A stretch of 64,000 nt of DNA from Clostridium sp. 1001271st1 H5 (GCF_005845215.1 NZ_SPHO01000007.1:1-64000), one strand, 5' to 3'; positions 1 through 8,351 are shown, counted from the stretch's first letter. Notes: generated by a model not told the origin, from the sequence alone. Numbers and translations: made by a program.

Positions 1-125
1 TAGACATAGCCACAAAATACGCTATTTCTTAAATTTTAAATTTCGTCACTTTGCCGATACTGATTTATGATACCTCTGAACAGTAACGGTGCCGCCTTAT
101 TTTCATCCTGATTCATTATATATCA

Positions 126-587
126 TCAGGACGGCGATTCATCCCCTCCGTATTTTATGGCATTCAGGAACGCATCCAGTGTATACTCCTTATCGAATTC
201 ATCCACGATGCTGTATTGCTGCTGATTCATCTTACTGTTGAAAAAATCCACCAGACTGGCCTCATCCCGGATAATGTGTTCTTCGACATAGGACCCCTCC
301 CACTGGAACAGGTTCCGCTTGCCATTCCAGTGGGACACGCCGATTACCGTTTCATAGCTCTCGGATTTACCCGGCGCGCCTGAAATCCCGGATATACTCT
401 CTCTTACTATTTCATTTCCAAACTCCGCGTTGACATAGGTTCCATTGACTTCACTGCAGTAATTCTCTATCTGCTGTTTTAATCCGGGGATGAATGTTTC
501 TTCCCAGAACCTGTTAAATGCCTGGATTTCTTCCCTTTTTTTCCGGTTGAATAGATAATAACATGTAGACAATCGCTCTACCTCCAT
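126..587 (-). CDS. hypothetical protein, 153 aa
   Basis: I do not recognise this family. It encodes a soluble, acidic protein with no signal peptide or membrane segment; aromatic-rich stretches (residues 88-110, including SHWNGKRNLFQWEG) suggest a compact alpha/beta fold. The start ATG at 587 has no strong Shine-Dalgarno sequence. It is isolated: nothing is encoded between it and the left edge, and the next gene (813) is on the other strand. Its composition is more AT-rich than the core genes further right. It could be an orphan immunity-type protein, but nothing in the sequence proves that. Confidence 0.55.
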   Translation of the reverse strand: MEVERLSTCYYLFNRKKREEIQAFNRFWEETFIPGLKQQIENYCSEVNGTYVNAEFGNEIVRESISGISGAPGKSESYETVIGVSHWNGKRNLFQWEGSYVEEHIIRDEASLVDFFNSKMNQQQYSIVDEFDKEYTLDAFLNAIKYGGDESPS

Positions 588-812
588 TGTGTCTCCAAAC
601 TCATATTGTCTTGTATATAATAAACTGTTTGCAAAAACTTTCTATATTATACCAAAATTCAGCCTGCAATGCCACTATAGATTTCATTGCCCATATGGTC
701 CCTGTTTTATGCAATACAATCCTCTCTGTCCTAAACCTGCTTTCTGTTTTGCGCTGTCATGTTGGAACACCTTATGAATATACTGTTATAACCACTTTAT
801 CCGGGTAACAAT

Positions 813-1307
813 GTGCAGACAATCACCGAACTGACTTTACATGATACTATGCTTTACGGGGACATACCGGTATTTACTTATCACATCAGGTTTCCATCCT
901 TCTCAACCACCTGTGATTTGGCTGCCGCCCAAACAATAAACGCTTATTACAGGCATCTTGCAGGAAATATGGAACAGTATTGCCGTACCGTCCTCTATCC
1001 TCAGGCAGTTGAAAGCGCCGGGTATATCCCTGTCAACCGTCCTCCGTTTAACCCTTATACCCTGGATACGCATTATCAGATAACCTATAATTCCGGTTGT
1101 ATTACCAGTCTTTATATGGATACCAGCACTTACATGGGCGGAGCCCACCAGGAGCTTAACCGGACATCGGACACATGGGATTTTAATACCGGCAGGCAAC
1201 TGCAGCCGGATGATATCTTCCCTCCTGCTCCCGGCACTCAGGACCTGCTTCAGGACACAATAGAGAGGCAAATCACAGAACGGTTAAAAATAACTACAAG
1301 GAGGTAA
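813..1307 (+). CDS. DUF3298/RsiV-like domain protein, probably C-terminally truncated
   Basis: The 164-residue product resembles the N-terminal part of DUF3298/DUF4163-type proteins (RsiV-like): an early beta-rich segment, then a YMGGAH motif followed by a DxxTG-like turn (WDFNTGRQLQPDDIF). Family members normally continue for another 60-100 residues after the 'DxF' segment. Here the frame ends shortly after an ERQITERLK helix, and its TAA stop lies inside the AGGAGGTAA ribosome site of the next gene. The start is a GTG with no clear ribosome site. There is no signal peptide. I read it as a shortened, possibly decaying gene; the family assignment is from memory of motifs. Confidence 0.5.
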   Translation: MQTITELTLHDTMLYGDIPVFTYHIRFPSFSTTCDLAAAQTINAYYRHLAGNMEQYCRTVLYPQAVESAGYIPVNRPPFNPYTLDTHYQITYNSGCITSLYMDTSTYMGGAHQELNRTSDTWDFNTGRQLQPDDIFPPAPGTQDLLQDTIERQITERLKITTRR

Positions 1308-1313
1308 CCTGTC

Positions 1314-1532
1314 TTGCAATCCTGCGAATTCGCTCTTTCCGTATCCACCCTGGCCTGCTGCATCGCAGAAGGAAAGAGCCCGGAAGAAATCGCCCTTATC
1401 AGCTCCATTTTTATGCAATTGGGCGACACCCTGGCAACCATTGCCGCACATCAGGCACTGTGCTGTCCTCCAAAGGACACAGACAATCAGTCATCATCAA
1501 CCGATGCCCATCGTCAAAAAAAGGACGGATGA
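1314..1532 (+). CDS. small DUF6774-like protein, 72 aa
   Basis: A small protein with a Cys-containing amphipathic N-terminal half (MQSCEFALSVSTLACCIAEG) and the segment IFMQLGDTLATIAAHQAL, which I associate with the DUF6774 family of small Lachnospiraceae proteins. The start is a TTG at 1314, chosen because AAGGAGGT lies 8 nt upstream. The coding end overlaps the stem of a terminator that serves the convergent symporter gene. Function unknown. Confidence 0.5.
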   Translation: MQSCEFALSVSTLACCIAEGKSPEEIALISSIFMQLGDTLATIAAHQALCCPPKDTDNQSSSTDAHRQKKDG

Positions 1533-1553
1533 GCCTTGCTCTCCCGTCCTTTT
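1516..1553 (-). terminator. Rho-independent terminator of the DAACS symporter gene
   Basis: AAAAGGACGG (1519-1528) pairs with CCGTCCTTTT (1544-1553), with an additional GAG/CTC pairing inside. On the minus strand the stem is followed by seven T residues, directly after the symporter stop at 1560. Confidence 0.8.
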
Positions 1554-1559
1554 CCTGAA

Positions 1560-2777
1560 TTATATGTCCGCTTTTATACTTTTACGTTCCAGGTGGGCCA
1601 CAATATAGGTTCCTACCAAATCACCCAGACAGTTCATCATGGTATACACCATATCAATCAAAGCAAATATGCCGGAAATGATGCCTACCACCTCAAGAGG
1701 AAGGCCAAATGCATCTATAACAATTGCTATTGTCACAATTCCGCCACCCGGCACTCCGCCGGCTCCGGTGGTGAGGATGAGGGATATCAGTATTGCCTTA
1801 ATCAGCATGTCCATGGTCACAGGCGCGCCAATGGCCTGCGCTGCAAACAGGAATGTAATTGCCAGCATCATGCCGTTTCCATCCTTATTTACCTGGGAAC
1901 CAAGAGGGATGGTAAAACCGGATATGGATTTAGGTATATTCATATTGTCCGCACATTCAATTCCAACCGGCACACACGCAAGGCTGGAACTGGTTCCAAG
2001 AGCTGTCACCATTAAAGGAGACGCCTTCTTGAGAAACCAAAGCGGGTTGCATTTTCCAAAAATAGTAAGCAGGACGCCATATACTATGATTTGAATCAGC
2101 ACACATACATAGGATGCTCCCAGATATTTTGCAAGAAATCCGCCCAGCTGTGCCCCATAGGTACCAACGGTACAGGCCATCAAAGCACAGATACCGATGG
2201 GAGCATAACCCATAATCATCCCAACCAGTTTATTAAACAGATTGGCAAGGCTGTCCACACCGCTCTTGAGAACCGCCCTGTCCTCTTTTTTCACAAACAG
2301 CATGGCCACTCCTACAAAGGCACTGAACACAACAATCTGGTCAAACTTGCCATTGGTAAGGGACGCAAAAATATTAGATGGAATCAGGCCTATTATGGTA
2401 TCGCCAAAGGACGGTATGGTTTCAATAGCCTGGTCATATGTTCCCTGCAGCACAAATCCCCTGCCCGGCTGGAGAACGGTTCCCAGCATCAACCCTAAAA
2501 CAATGGCAATAACCGTGGTAACGCAGTAATAAATCATTATTTTAATCCCTACCCTGCCGAAAATCTTCGGGTCGTCCAGGGATGAAATACCAGAAATAAG
2601 GTTCACTACAATCAGGGGCAGGGCCGCCATCTTTAAAAGATTTAAGAATACAGTGCCAAAGGGTTTAATGACATTAATGCGCTCTCCAAAAACAGCCCCC
2701 AGTATAATTCCTATCACCATAGCAACTAACAGTTTTGTCAATAACGGAATCTTCCTATACCTCTCCATCATACTCAT
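1560..2777 (-). CDS. dicarboxylate/amino acid:cation symporter (DAACS family)
   Basis: A 405-residue polytopic membrane protein of the DAACS (GltP/SstT/DctA) family, which takes up acidic or neutral amino acids or dicarboxylates with Na+ or H+. Visible signatures are the N-terminal hydrophobic segment with GIILGAVFGE, the serine-rich re-entrant motif ALGTSSSLACVPV, and a QVNKDGNG segment where the family usually has NMDGT. The Lys and Asn substitutions in that substrate loop argue against assigning glutamate or aspartate as substrate. AGGAGG lies 8 nt before ATG 2777. It is the last gene of a ridA-regulator-aminotransferase-symporter operon, 12 nt after the aminotransferase, and is followed by a strong terminator. 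Confidence 0.85.
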   Translation of the reverse strand: MSMMERYRKIPLLTKLLVAMVIGIILGAVFGERINVIKPFGTVFLNLLKMAALPLIVVNLISGISSLDDPKIFGRVGIKIMIYYCVTTVIAIVLGLMLGTVLQPGRGFVLQGTYDQAIETIPSFGDTIIGLIPSNIFASLTNGKFDQIVVFSAFVGVAMLFVKKEDRAVLKSGVDSLANLFNKLVGMIMGYAPIGICALMACTVGTYGAQLGGFLAKYLGASYVCVLIQIIVYGVLLTIFGKCNPLWFLKKASPLMVTALGTSSSLACVPVGIECADNMNIPKSISGFTIPLGSQVNKDGNGMMLAITFLFAAQAIGAPVTMDMLIKAILISLILTTGAGGVPGGGIVTIAIVIDAFGLPLEVVGIISGIFALIDMVYTMMNCLGDLVGTYIVAHLERKSIKADI

Positions 2778-2789
2778 ACAGATACCCTC

Positions 2790-3959
2790 CTATCTGTTGA
2801 TTCTGTTAACCTCATGCAACGCTGCTGATACTTTATCCATCTGTTCCTGTGTGTTGTAAAAGTCTATTCCTAACCGAATGTATCCCCCTCTCATGGTGCA
2901 GTGAATCTTATGCCTCTTTAATATGGCAATCACTTCCTCATCTGCGTGGGACGGATAGTAGACGCATACCACCCCTCCCCAATTCTTCTTGTCTGCTGCC
3001 TGGACAACGTGAAGGTCCAAATCTTCCAGCTGCCTCCGCAAATACGCCTCCAGCTGTCTGACATATTCGTCAATGTTCCCTATTCCCAGCTCCAGTATCA
3101 GTTCAATCCCCTTGTTAATTGCATTAATACAGTTGTAACTCAGGTTCCCGGATTCAAAACGTCTGGCGTTGGGGTGCCATTCCAGAAAGTCAAAATTGGT
3201 TGTTATGGCAGGCGGTGCCACATGGCTTACAACGCTTTGGTATGATGCATAGGGAGGAATGATATCCTTCACAATCCGGTGGGTGCAATACACGATTCCT
3301 GCGCCCAGTGTTCCCAGAAGACCTTTGTTGGTGCCCGCCACCATCCAGTCAATGTTCATGGCCTGAACATCTATATCCAGTCTCCCCAATGCCTGAATGC
3401 CGTCCACCATGAAAATCACGTTCTTCTCCCTGCAGGCCGCGCCCAGCTTGTGTAAATCGGCAAAAAAGCCTGTGCTGAACTGTACCGCGGATACCGTCAG
3501 TACCTTTGTATTTTCATCAATTGCTGCAATCATATCGTCTGCATTGATTTCGCCGTTCCTGCTCTTCACCACGTGCAGGTCCACCTTCTTACGCTGGTGC
3601 AGGTTTATCCACGGGAACAGATTGGCCTGATGTTCCTGGTCCGCAACTACTACATTGTCCCCTTCCTTAAAGGGGTAGCCATCTGCCAGTATGGATACGC
3701 CCTCACAGGTGTTCTTAACAAAAGCAATCTCCAGAGGGTCTGCCGCGTGAATTAACTGCGCCGCCTTTTCGCGCGTGTCCGCCACCATATCCCATGCTTT
3801 CGGTACAATGTCATCCCCATAATTGGCTATATAATCCTGCATAAAAGATTCATACGCTTTCTGAACCCTTAAGGGCGGCATCACAACCGAAGAAACATTC
3901 AAAAAAATATCCTCACCCAGAAAAGAAAACTCGCTCTCTATCAGCTCCCTGTTCAGCAT
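2790..3959 (-). CDS. PLP-dependent aminotransferase class V
   Basis: A fold-type I PLP enzyme of the class V group (cysteine desulfurase/isopenicillin-N epimerase/selenocysteine lyase relatives). Visible are FMVDGIQALG (PLP-binding Asp186 and Gln189) and AGTNKG with the likely Schiff-base Lys212, followed by a glycine turn. Length (389 aa) fits the group. I start it at ATG 3959, preceded by GGAGGAAGG, rather than at a longer start inside the upstream regulator gene; this leaves a 16 nt gap. Its partners (RidA, DauR-type regulator, amino-acid symporter) suggest catabolism of an imported amino acid by lyase, epimerase or transaminase chemistry that produces an enamine/imine. The exact substrate cannot be read from sequence. 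Confidence 0.85.
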   Translation of the reverse strand: MLNRELIESEFSFLGEDIFLNVSSVVMPPLRVQKAYESFMQDYIANYGDDIVPKAWDMVADTREKAAQLIHAADPLEIAFVKNTCEGVSILADGYPFKEGDNVVVADQEHQANLFPWINLHQRKKVDLHVVKSRNGEINADDMIAAIDENTKVLTVSAVQFSTGFFADLHKLGAACREKNVIFMVDGIQALGRLDIDVQAMNIDWMVAGTNKGLLGTLGAGIVYCTHRIVKDIIPPYASYQSVVSHVAPPAITTNFDFLEWHPNARRFESGNLSYNCINAINKGIELILELGIGNIDEYVRQLEAYLRRQLEDLDLHVVQAADKKNWGGVVCVYYPSHADEEVIAILKRHKIHCTMRGGYIRLGIDFYNTQEQMDKVSAALHEVNRINR

Positions 3960-3975
3960 CTGCCTTCCTCCTCCA

Positions 3976-4629
3976 TCATTCGCTGGTATCATTCTGGTTT
4001 TGCCCGTCATTGATATAGTTGTAAATTGTATACCTTGATACATCATAGTATTTGGATACAATGGTGCTGGCATTTTTTATTTTAAATGCCCCCTTGTTAT
4101 TTAAATACCGGATGCCCTCAATCTTCTGCTCCCGGTTCATCACTGCAACCGGTGTTCCTACATAATGAATGGATTCATTTATCAACGATACCAGCAAATC
4201 ATCCACATTATTGTAAACAGTAGTCTCCACCTTTTCATCCTCTCCGGAGCCTACATAATTATTAAGAAATTTTCTGGCTATCATGGCGTCTGTTATGTCG
4301 CAGTTGACGCAGAGCGAACCTAATATTTTGCCCTGCTCGTCTTTCACATAGATGGTGCTGGATTTTAGATACCGCCCGTCCTTTGTCTGGGAAATATACC
4401 CAAACTTGCCGTCATCCGCCTCCTCCCCATGCATGATTTTTAATCCAATGGAGGTCCCGCTGTCGCCCACCTCTCTTTTTGTAACATTGCCATTGGAAAT
4501 GGCCACAATGGTGTGGGAAAAATCTTTTTTATAATCATGCACAACGAACTCCACTGATTCCCCAAAATGCTTTCCTAATCCCTGGATTAAAACATCCAGT
4601 GCCGGTAATAATTCACTGATTTCCTTCAA
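3976..4629 (-). CDS. YheO/DauR-type PAS-HTH transcriptional regulator
   Basis: A 217-residue regulator with an N-terminal YheO-type PAS domain (about residues 5-115, including GESVEFVVHDY and GTSIGLKIMHG) and a C-terminal HTH_22-type helix-turn-helix (about 165-210, with STIVSKYYDVSRYTIYNYIND). DauR of Pseudomonas, in this family, represses D-arginine utilisation genes, so ligand-controlled regulation of its own amino-acid operon is the natural expectation. The start is a TTG with a weak CAGGA ribosome site. It lies 23 nt after ridA and 16 nt before the aminotransferase. Confidence 0.85.
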   Translation of the reverse strand: MKEISELLPALDVLIQGLGKHFGESVEFVVHDYKKDFSHTIVAISNGNVTKREVGDSGTSIGLKIMHGEEADDGKFGYISQTKDGRYLKSSTIYVKDEQGKILGSLCVNCDITDAMIARKFLNNYVGSGEDEKVETTVYNNVDDLLVSLINESIHYVGTPVAVMNREQKIEGIRYLNNKGAFKIKNASTIVSKYYDVSRYTIYNYINDGQNQNDTSE

Positions 4630-4652
4630 AATTTCATCCTGCTTTCAATTTT

Positions 4653-5030
4653 CTATCTTTTTATTGCAATCACATCAATCTCCACCAATATGCCTCTGAG
4701 CTGGACACCAAATGTGCTTCTGGCCGGAAACGGTTCCGGTATCATGGCCCCATACACCTCATTCATATCATTAAAATAGGATATGTCTGATAAATATACG
4801 GTTGACCTGACTATGTCGGCCAAGGTGCACCCTGCTTCCCTGAGAACACTTTCTATGTTCCTGATGACCTGTTCTGTCTGGGCCTTAATCCCATCTTTCA
4901 TTTCCCCGGTAATTGGGTCAACCGGCCTTTGCCCTGATACAAAGACAAATTGTCCGGTTTCAATGCCCTGGGAATACGGTCCGGCCGGCGGCGGCGCCTT
5001 CTTTGTCTGCAGTTGCGTTTTCTGTTCCAT
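4653..5030 (-). CDS. ridA: RidA family (YjgF) enamine/imine deaminase
   Basis: A 125-residue RidA/YjgF/UK114 protein, which hydrolyses reactive 2-aminoacrylate and other enamines/imines released by PLP enzymes. Typical features are the PAGPYSQGI substrate-loop motif, FVSGQRPVDPITGE, the DIVRSTVYLSDI helix, and the C-terminal FPARSTFGV segment with the family's catalytic-site Arg, then EIDVIAIK. The start ATG 5030 has GGGGG 6 nt upstream; an in-frame upstream ATG at 5057 lacks a ribosome site. It leads the operon with the regulator, the class V aminotransferase and the symporter, which fits detoxifying or completing the reaction of that aminotransferase. Confidence 0.92.
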   Translation of the reverse strand: MEQKTQLQTKKAPPPAGPYSQGIETGQFVFVSGQRPVDPITGEMKDGIKAQTEQVIRNIESVLREAGCTLADIVRSTVYLSDISYFNDMNEVYGAMIPEPFPARSTFGVQLRGILVEIDVIAIKR

Positions 5031-5079
5031 GGTAAACCCCCTTTTACATGAAAACATTGTACGTTTTGTTTCTGTTCCT

Positions 5080-5108
5080 ATTATACACTAACTTTCAGAT
5101 AATTACAA
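5080..5108 (-). promoter_or_regulatory. sigma-A-type promoter of the ridA operon
   Basis: On the minus strand TTGTAA (5103-5108), a 17 bp spacer and TATAAT (5080-5085). The start point would lie about 45 nt before the ridA ATG. The region just upstream is very AT-rich. Confidence 0.6.
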
Positions 5109-5175
5109 TATTATTTTAAGTGTTCAACAAATATTTTATGTTTCTTTAAAATAAATGTTTAATCACAAAAAATCT

Positions 5176-5200
5176 GGCAGAGGACCAGCAATCCTCTGCC
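5176..5200 (-). terminator. terminator downstream of the aspartate dehydrogenase gene
   Basis: GGCAGAGGA (5176-5184) and TCCTCTGCC (5192-5200) form a perfect 9 bp stem with a 7 nt loop, followed on the minus strand by AGATTTTTTG. It separates aspDH from the ridA operon. Confidence 0.85.
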
Positions 5201-5269
5201 ATAAATATGGTTATTATTTATTCATTTCCCTGCGCATCACAGCATCACCTTATACTTACAGCATCACTC

Positions 5270-6082
5270 TTAAAGCATAATTGTCTGCGACATCTTCTCC
5301 AGCAAAGCCAACACACTCCAGGCAGCCAGAGTTGAGGATTTGGCATTCCCCTCGCTTGGTTTTACAGCCACCTTAATCTCAATCTCCCCAAAATCCCCTT
5401 TCAGTCTGATATCATGGATATTGGTTTTAAGCCCCGGACAGCTGTTGATTTTGACTTTAGTCTCATCCACTCCAAGGGTCGCTACTGCCATTGAAACCGC
5501 AACATTTACATTCTTAGGGAATCCTTCAATGGCCTCCCTTGAACTGCCCTTAAAGACCAATTGCTCCTGATGTTCCGGCAAATCCGTTCCCCCAAGATAG
5601 GGAGCGCCATTGAGAGAATGGGGATTCTTTGTGGTTTGTATTTCAGCTTCATCCAATCCCCCGAAACGTACGGCCCTCATAAGGTCAAAACCGCCTATAG
5701 CTCCGCTTGCAACATGGAGCTTTGCCCCGGATTCAGAACCTGCCTGCTTTATATTTTCCATCAGGCCACTGTCGGCCAGCGCTCCCACAGAAAGAATAAT
5801 CATATCAATGCCTGCTTTAAGAATATCACAGGCCATGCTTTCCACCACTTCTTTTGACGCCGCCTCAACCACATAGGCTGGTTTATATGCAATGATTTCT
5901 TCAGGAGACAGCGCCACACCAACCCCCAGCCGTTCTGCCAGCTTCTCCGCCCGGGACTGCTGCCCGTCAAAGACCGCAGCTATCTCATAGAATTTCCCCA
6001 GTTTATCCTTTATACCATCTGCGATAATTGACCCCAATACACCGCAGCCTATTATTACCACACTTTTTTTATCGGAACCCAT
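5270..6082 (-). CDS. aspartate dehydrogenase (AspDH/NadX type)
   Basis: A 270-residue NAD(P)-dependent oxidoreductase of the aspartate dehydrogenase family, which interconverts L-aspartate and iminosuccinate/oxaloacetate. The N-terminal Rossmann motif is IIGCGVLGSIIADGI (residues 10-24). The family's central region is visible (EAASKEVVE, ASGAIGGFDLMRAVRFGG, and NVNVAVSMAVATLGVDETKVKI near 190-215). Length matches the family. A GGAGG lies 12 nt before ATG 6082, a rather long spacing. It has its own terminator, so it is transcribed apart from the adjacent ridA operon. It could supply iminoaspartate for NAD synthesis or degrade aspartate; no nadA or nadC is in view. Confidence 0.88.
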   Translation of the reverse strand: MGSDKKSVVIIGCGVLGSIIADGIKDKLGKFYEIAAVFDGQQSRAEKLAERLGVGVALSPEEIIAYKPAYVVEAASKEVVESMACDILKAGIDMIILSVGALADSGLMENIKQAGSESGAKLHVASGAIGGFDLMRAVRFGGLDEAEIQTTKNPHSLNGAPYLGGTDLPEHQEQLVFKGSSREAIEGFPKNVNVAVSMAVATLGVDETKVKINSCPGLKTNIHDIRLKGDFGEIEIKVAVKPSEGNAKSSTLAAWSVLALLEKMSQTIML

Positions 6083-6107
6083 AGCAACGTTTTTCCTCCC
6101 CTTCTAA

Positions 6108-6138
6108 GAATATTTCTTTAATCATACCGCAAATATTC
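6108..6138 (-). promoter_or_regulatory. inverted repeat around the aspDH -10 region
   Basis: GAATATTT (6108-6115) and AAATATTC (6131-6138) are perfect 8 bp inverted arms with a 15 bp spacer. The spacer contains a minus-strand TATGAT (6121-6126), a possible -10 box for aspDH. This is operator-like; the binding protein is unknown. Confidence 0.4.
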
Positions 6139-6168
6139 GGAAAAGAAAAGTTGCTTTGTCTAAATCTG

Positions 6169-6411
6169 CTAAATCATACAATACACATTAAGCAGTACGG
6201 ATATCACTGCGAACACACTCAATACGGAATAAAAAATCTTCATCCCCTTACTCTTCGTATTCCTGACAGAATATACCAAAAAGACAAACCATGCAGTATA
6301 GGCACAGATGGTAAACAAGGGATTTCGGATTAGGTACAATAGAATGAACAGGATATTGACTATTTTCATCCCGTCTTCTGAAAACAACTTCTTTTTTAAT
6401 TTTTCCAGCAT
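6169..6411 (-). CDS. small membrane protein, 80 aa
   Basis: Not recognised. It has a short basic N-terminus (MLEKLKKKLF), a first hydrophobic segment at about residues 16-45 (IVNILFILLYLIRNPLFTICAYTAWF is its core, partly interrupted) and a second at 60-78. AGGAGG precedes ATG 6411 closely. Its downstream gene neighbour is aspDH, its upstream neighbour another orphan. No function can be proposed. Confidence 0.55.
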   Translation of the reverse strand: MLEKLKKKLFSEDGMKIVNILFILLYLIRNPLFTICAYTAWFVFLVYSVRNTKSKGMKIFYSVLSVFAVISVLLNVYCMI

Positions 6412-6469
6412 AGCTTCCTCCTTTCGGATTCCTGCCAGACAGCCGGTTCTGCTCCCTGTTTCTTTTTAA

Positions 6470-6886
6470 TCACAATTTACCATCTGCAATATAGAGAGCC
6501 ACATCATAAAATGATTTCACACTGTCTTCCGGTCCGTTCAGCAGACGTTTGTAAACCTTTGTAATGGGGGACATCTGGTTTTTGCCATCCTTCTTAAGAA
6601 CTGGTATGCTGTCTTCTCCTGCCGCCCAGAAATACCCCCTAAGGGTCAAATATGTATCTAAAAGCGTCTGTCCGAGATAGACCCCGAAAATCACGGACAG
6701 ATTCCACAGCTGACTGTCCGATGCCCTGTTTTCCCTGTACTCTTCATGGTAATACTGCAATATCTCCTCTAATGCCGCAATACTGTCTGCTGAAAAATCA
6801 AATGCTTTGTGAAAGGCTGCGCCATATTTAACCGCTGTATCACAAAACTTTTTATAGTCTGCTGCCGGTTTGCCGCAGTCCTCCAT
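6470..6886 (-). CDS. hypothetical protein, 138 aa
   Basis: Not recognised. It is an alpha-helical soluble protein; the segment LWNLSVIFGVYLGQTLL looks like a buried helix rather than a membrane span, and a tryptophan-rich GYFWAAGEDSIPVL follows. AGGATG precedes the ATG. It belongs to a run of short orphan genes between 6.2 and 8.2 kb with no conserved neighbours, a setting often seen for immunity or defence cargo, but that is inference only. Confidence 0.5.
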   Translation of the reverse strand: MEDCGKPAADYKKFCDTAVKYGAAFHKAFDFSADSIAALEEILQYYHEEYRENRASDSQLWNLSVIFGVYLGQTLLDTYLTLRGYFWAAGEDSIPVLKKDGKNQMSPITKVYKRLLNGPEDSVKSFYDVALYIADGKL

Positions 6887-7024
6887 CGGTCATCCTCCTA
6901 TCTTATTGCATAAATGTCCGAATCACCTGTATGCCTCCGGTTATATGCTGATTATATTCCTCAATCGTTTCCGCAGGTACCTATTATTCCTGGTGATAAT
7001 GCATTCCTGTGTCTGGATTCTTCA

Positions 7025-7189
7025 TTAAACTGGATTGTTTTCGTCATTCAGCCGTTTTAAAGCGCGCCTGGCAGTTCTCCGGTTCCAGCGCTTGCACTTC
7101 CTCCATCCGTTATGATTGACAGCCCAGCAGGCATATTTTCTGTCAAATTTATCTTCATATGACAATCGCTTCCAGAATCCCTTTCTCAT
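7025..7189 (-). CDS. small basic protein, 54 aa
   Basis: A short open frame from ATG 7189 with AAGGAGAT placed correctly upstream. The product is highly basic and Trp/Arg-rich (HNGWRKCKRWNRRTARRALKRL), with a single CWAV segment. The good ribosome site and the absence of competing genes in 6887-7252 support expression. Such basic microproteins occur next to small-gene clusters in Clostridia; the function is unknown. Confidence 0.5.
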   Translation of the reverse strand: MRKGFWKRLSYEDKFDRKYACWAVNHNGWRKCKRWNRRTARRALKRLNDENNPV

Positions 7190-7252
7190 AACATCTCCTT
7201 AATCAAATGGCTGTCCTTACAGCGCGCCGGCACAAGGAGAAAGAAGGGCTCA

Positions 7253-7603
7253 TCATTCCCCCTTCTCCTTCAACATTTTTATAAACAATTCATCCCTGTT
7301 ACTGCAAATCAATGTTCTGTTACAATCAACCAGATATACCCCTCCATTTTGAAATTCAGGATGGACTTTAATGGGGTCCGTCACGCACATCTGAAAAATG
7401 CCATTGGTTCCAAACGGCTCAATGGACTGCAGATATATCATATTATAGAGAGCTTCATCGCCATACTTCCCACCAACATAATATAAAATGGAATTCAAAC
7501 CACTCCCGGCCGTGCCGTAACTGTCCACTTCCTTTTGAGTGATTTTTATCTCATGATAGTCTCCTCCATCATACCATCCTACAAACCATATATGACCATC
7601 CAT
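7253..7603 (-). CDS. hypothetical protein, 116 aa
   Basis: Not recognised. A beta-rich soluble protein beginning MDGHIWFVGWYDGGDYHEI, with many aromatic residues and a C-terminal amphipathic helix. I chose ATG 7603 because GAGG lies 8 nt upstream; a GTG 9 nt earlier is possible. It is more AT-rich than the window's core genes and part of the orphan cluster. Confidence 0.5.
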   Translation of the reverse strand: MDGHIWFVGWYDGGDYHEIKITQKEVDSYGTAGSGLNSILYYVGGKYGDEALYNMIYLQSIEPFGTNGIFQMCVTDPIKVHPEFQNGGVYLVDCNRTLICSNRDELFIKMLKEKGE

Positions 7604-7731
7604 ATCCGCCACCTCACCCCATAATAATTATATCAGCGGATACATGGACTGTAAACAATCAATCATTATTTTATACCAGCCGCTTTCCGGGAAACGCATG
7701 AAAAAACAGCAGACATAGTCTTTCCTTTTGT

Positions 7732-8187
7732 TCAGCAAATCCCATCCTGCTTTTTCTTTAACTCACCATAGGCCTTTACCATGGAATTTGAATTCGATTG
7801 CAGGTCCTTAAAATACAATTGATTTAAGTTTCCCATGCCGTCATCATATGTAATCACGAATCGGACACCATCGTCTTCTTTCTTTTTGCCGGATGCGTAA
7901 ATAATCCCTCCGAAGAGCGACAAAATCCCCCAAAGAAACATTTCGCCCAACGCCGACCGCTTGTACCTTAATCCTTTTACCTGGGCCTCCATGTTCCGAA
8001 TCCGCTTGATGAAAAAGGTGAAGTGTACATTATATGTACCGTCAAAATTATCCTCCAGTATGTATAGATAGCGCACCGTCAATATAAGTTTACAGAAACA
8101 GTCCGGATACTGCGCGCTGGGCGGAACCAAACGCGCTGTAAGAACGGCAGCAACCTTCTCTCCCCTGTACTCTTTTATATGACCCAT
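7732..8187 (-). CDS. hypothetical protein with one hydrophobic segment, 151 aa
   Basis: Not recognised. The N-terminal half is a beta-rich, PH-like segment (residues 5-60); a hydrophobic stretch (MFLWGILSLFGGIIYASGKKK) follows near residue 85-105 and could be a membrane anchor; the C-terminal part reads VRFVITYDDGMGNLNQLYF. I chose ATG 8187 because GAGAGGAG precedes it; the longer frame from 8226 has no ribosome site. Confidence 0.5.
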   Translation of the reverse strand: MGHIKEYRGEKVAAVLTARLVPPSAQYPDCFCKLILTVRYLYILEDNFDGTYNVHFTFFIKRIRNMEAQVKGLRYKRSALGEMFLWGILSLFGGIIYASGKKKEDDGVRFVITYDDGMGNLNQLYFKDLQSNSNSMVKAYGELKKKQDGIC

Positions 8188-8351
8188 AGTCTCCTCTCTT
8201 TCCGTCAGCTGGTGTCCGGCATCCATAAATGCATCCGATAGAATCAGTCCCCCAGGTTAAATTCCTTCCATCTGATGTGCAAACCCATTCTTAGTAAATA
8301 CTCCATTTATCTTCCCTTTAATTGCCACTATATTATACTGGTTTCCTCCAA

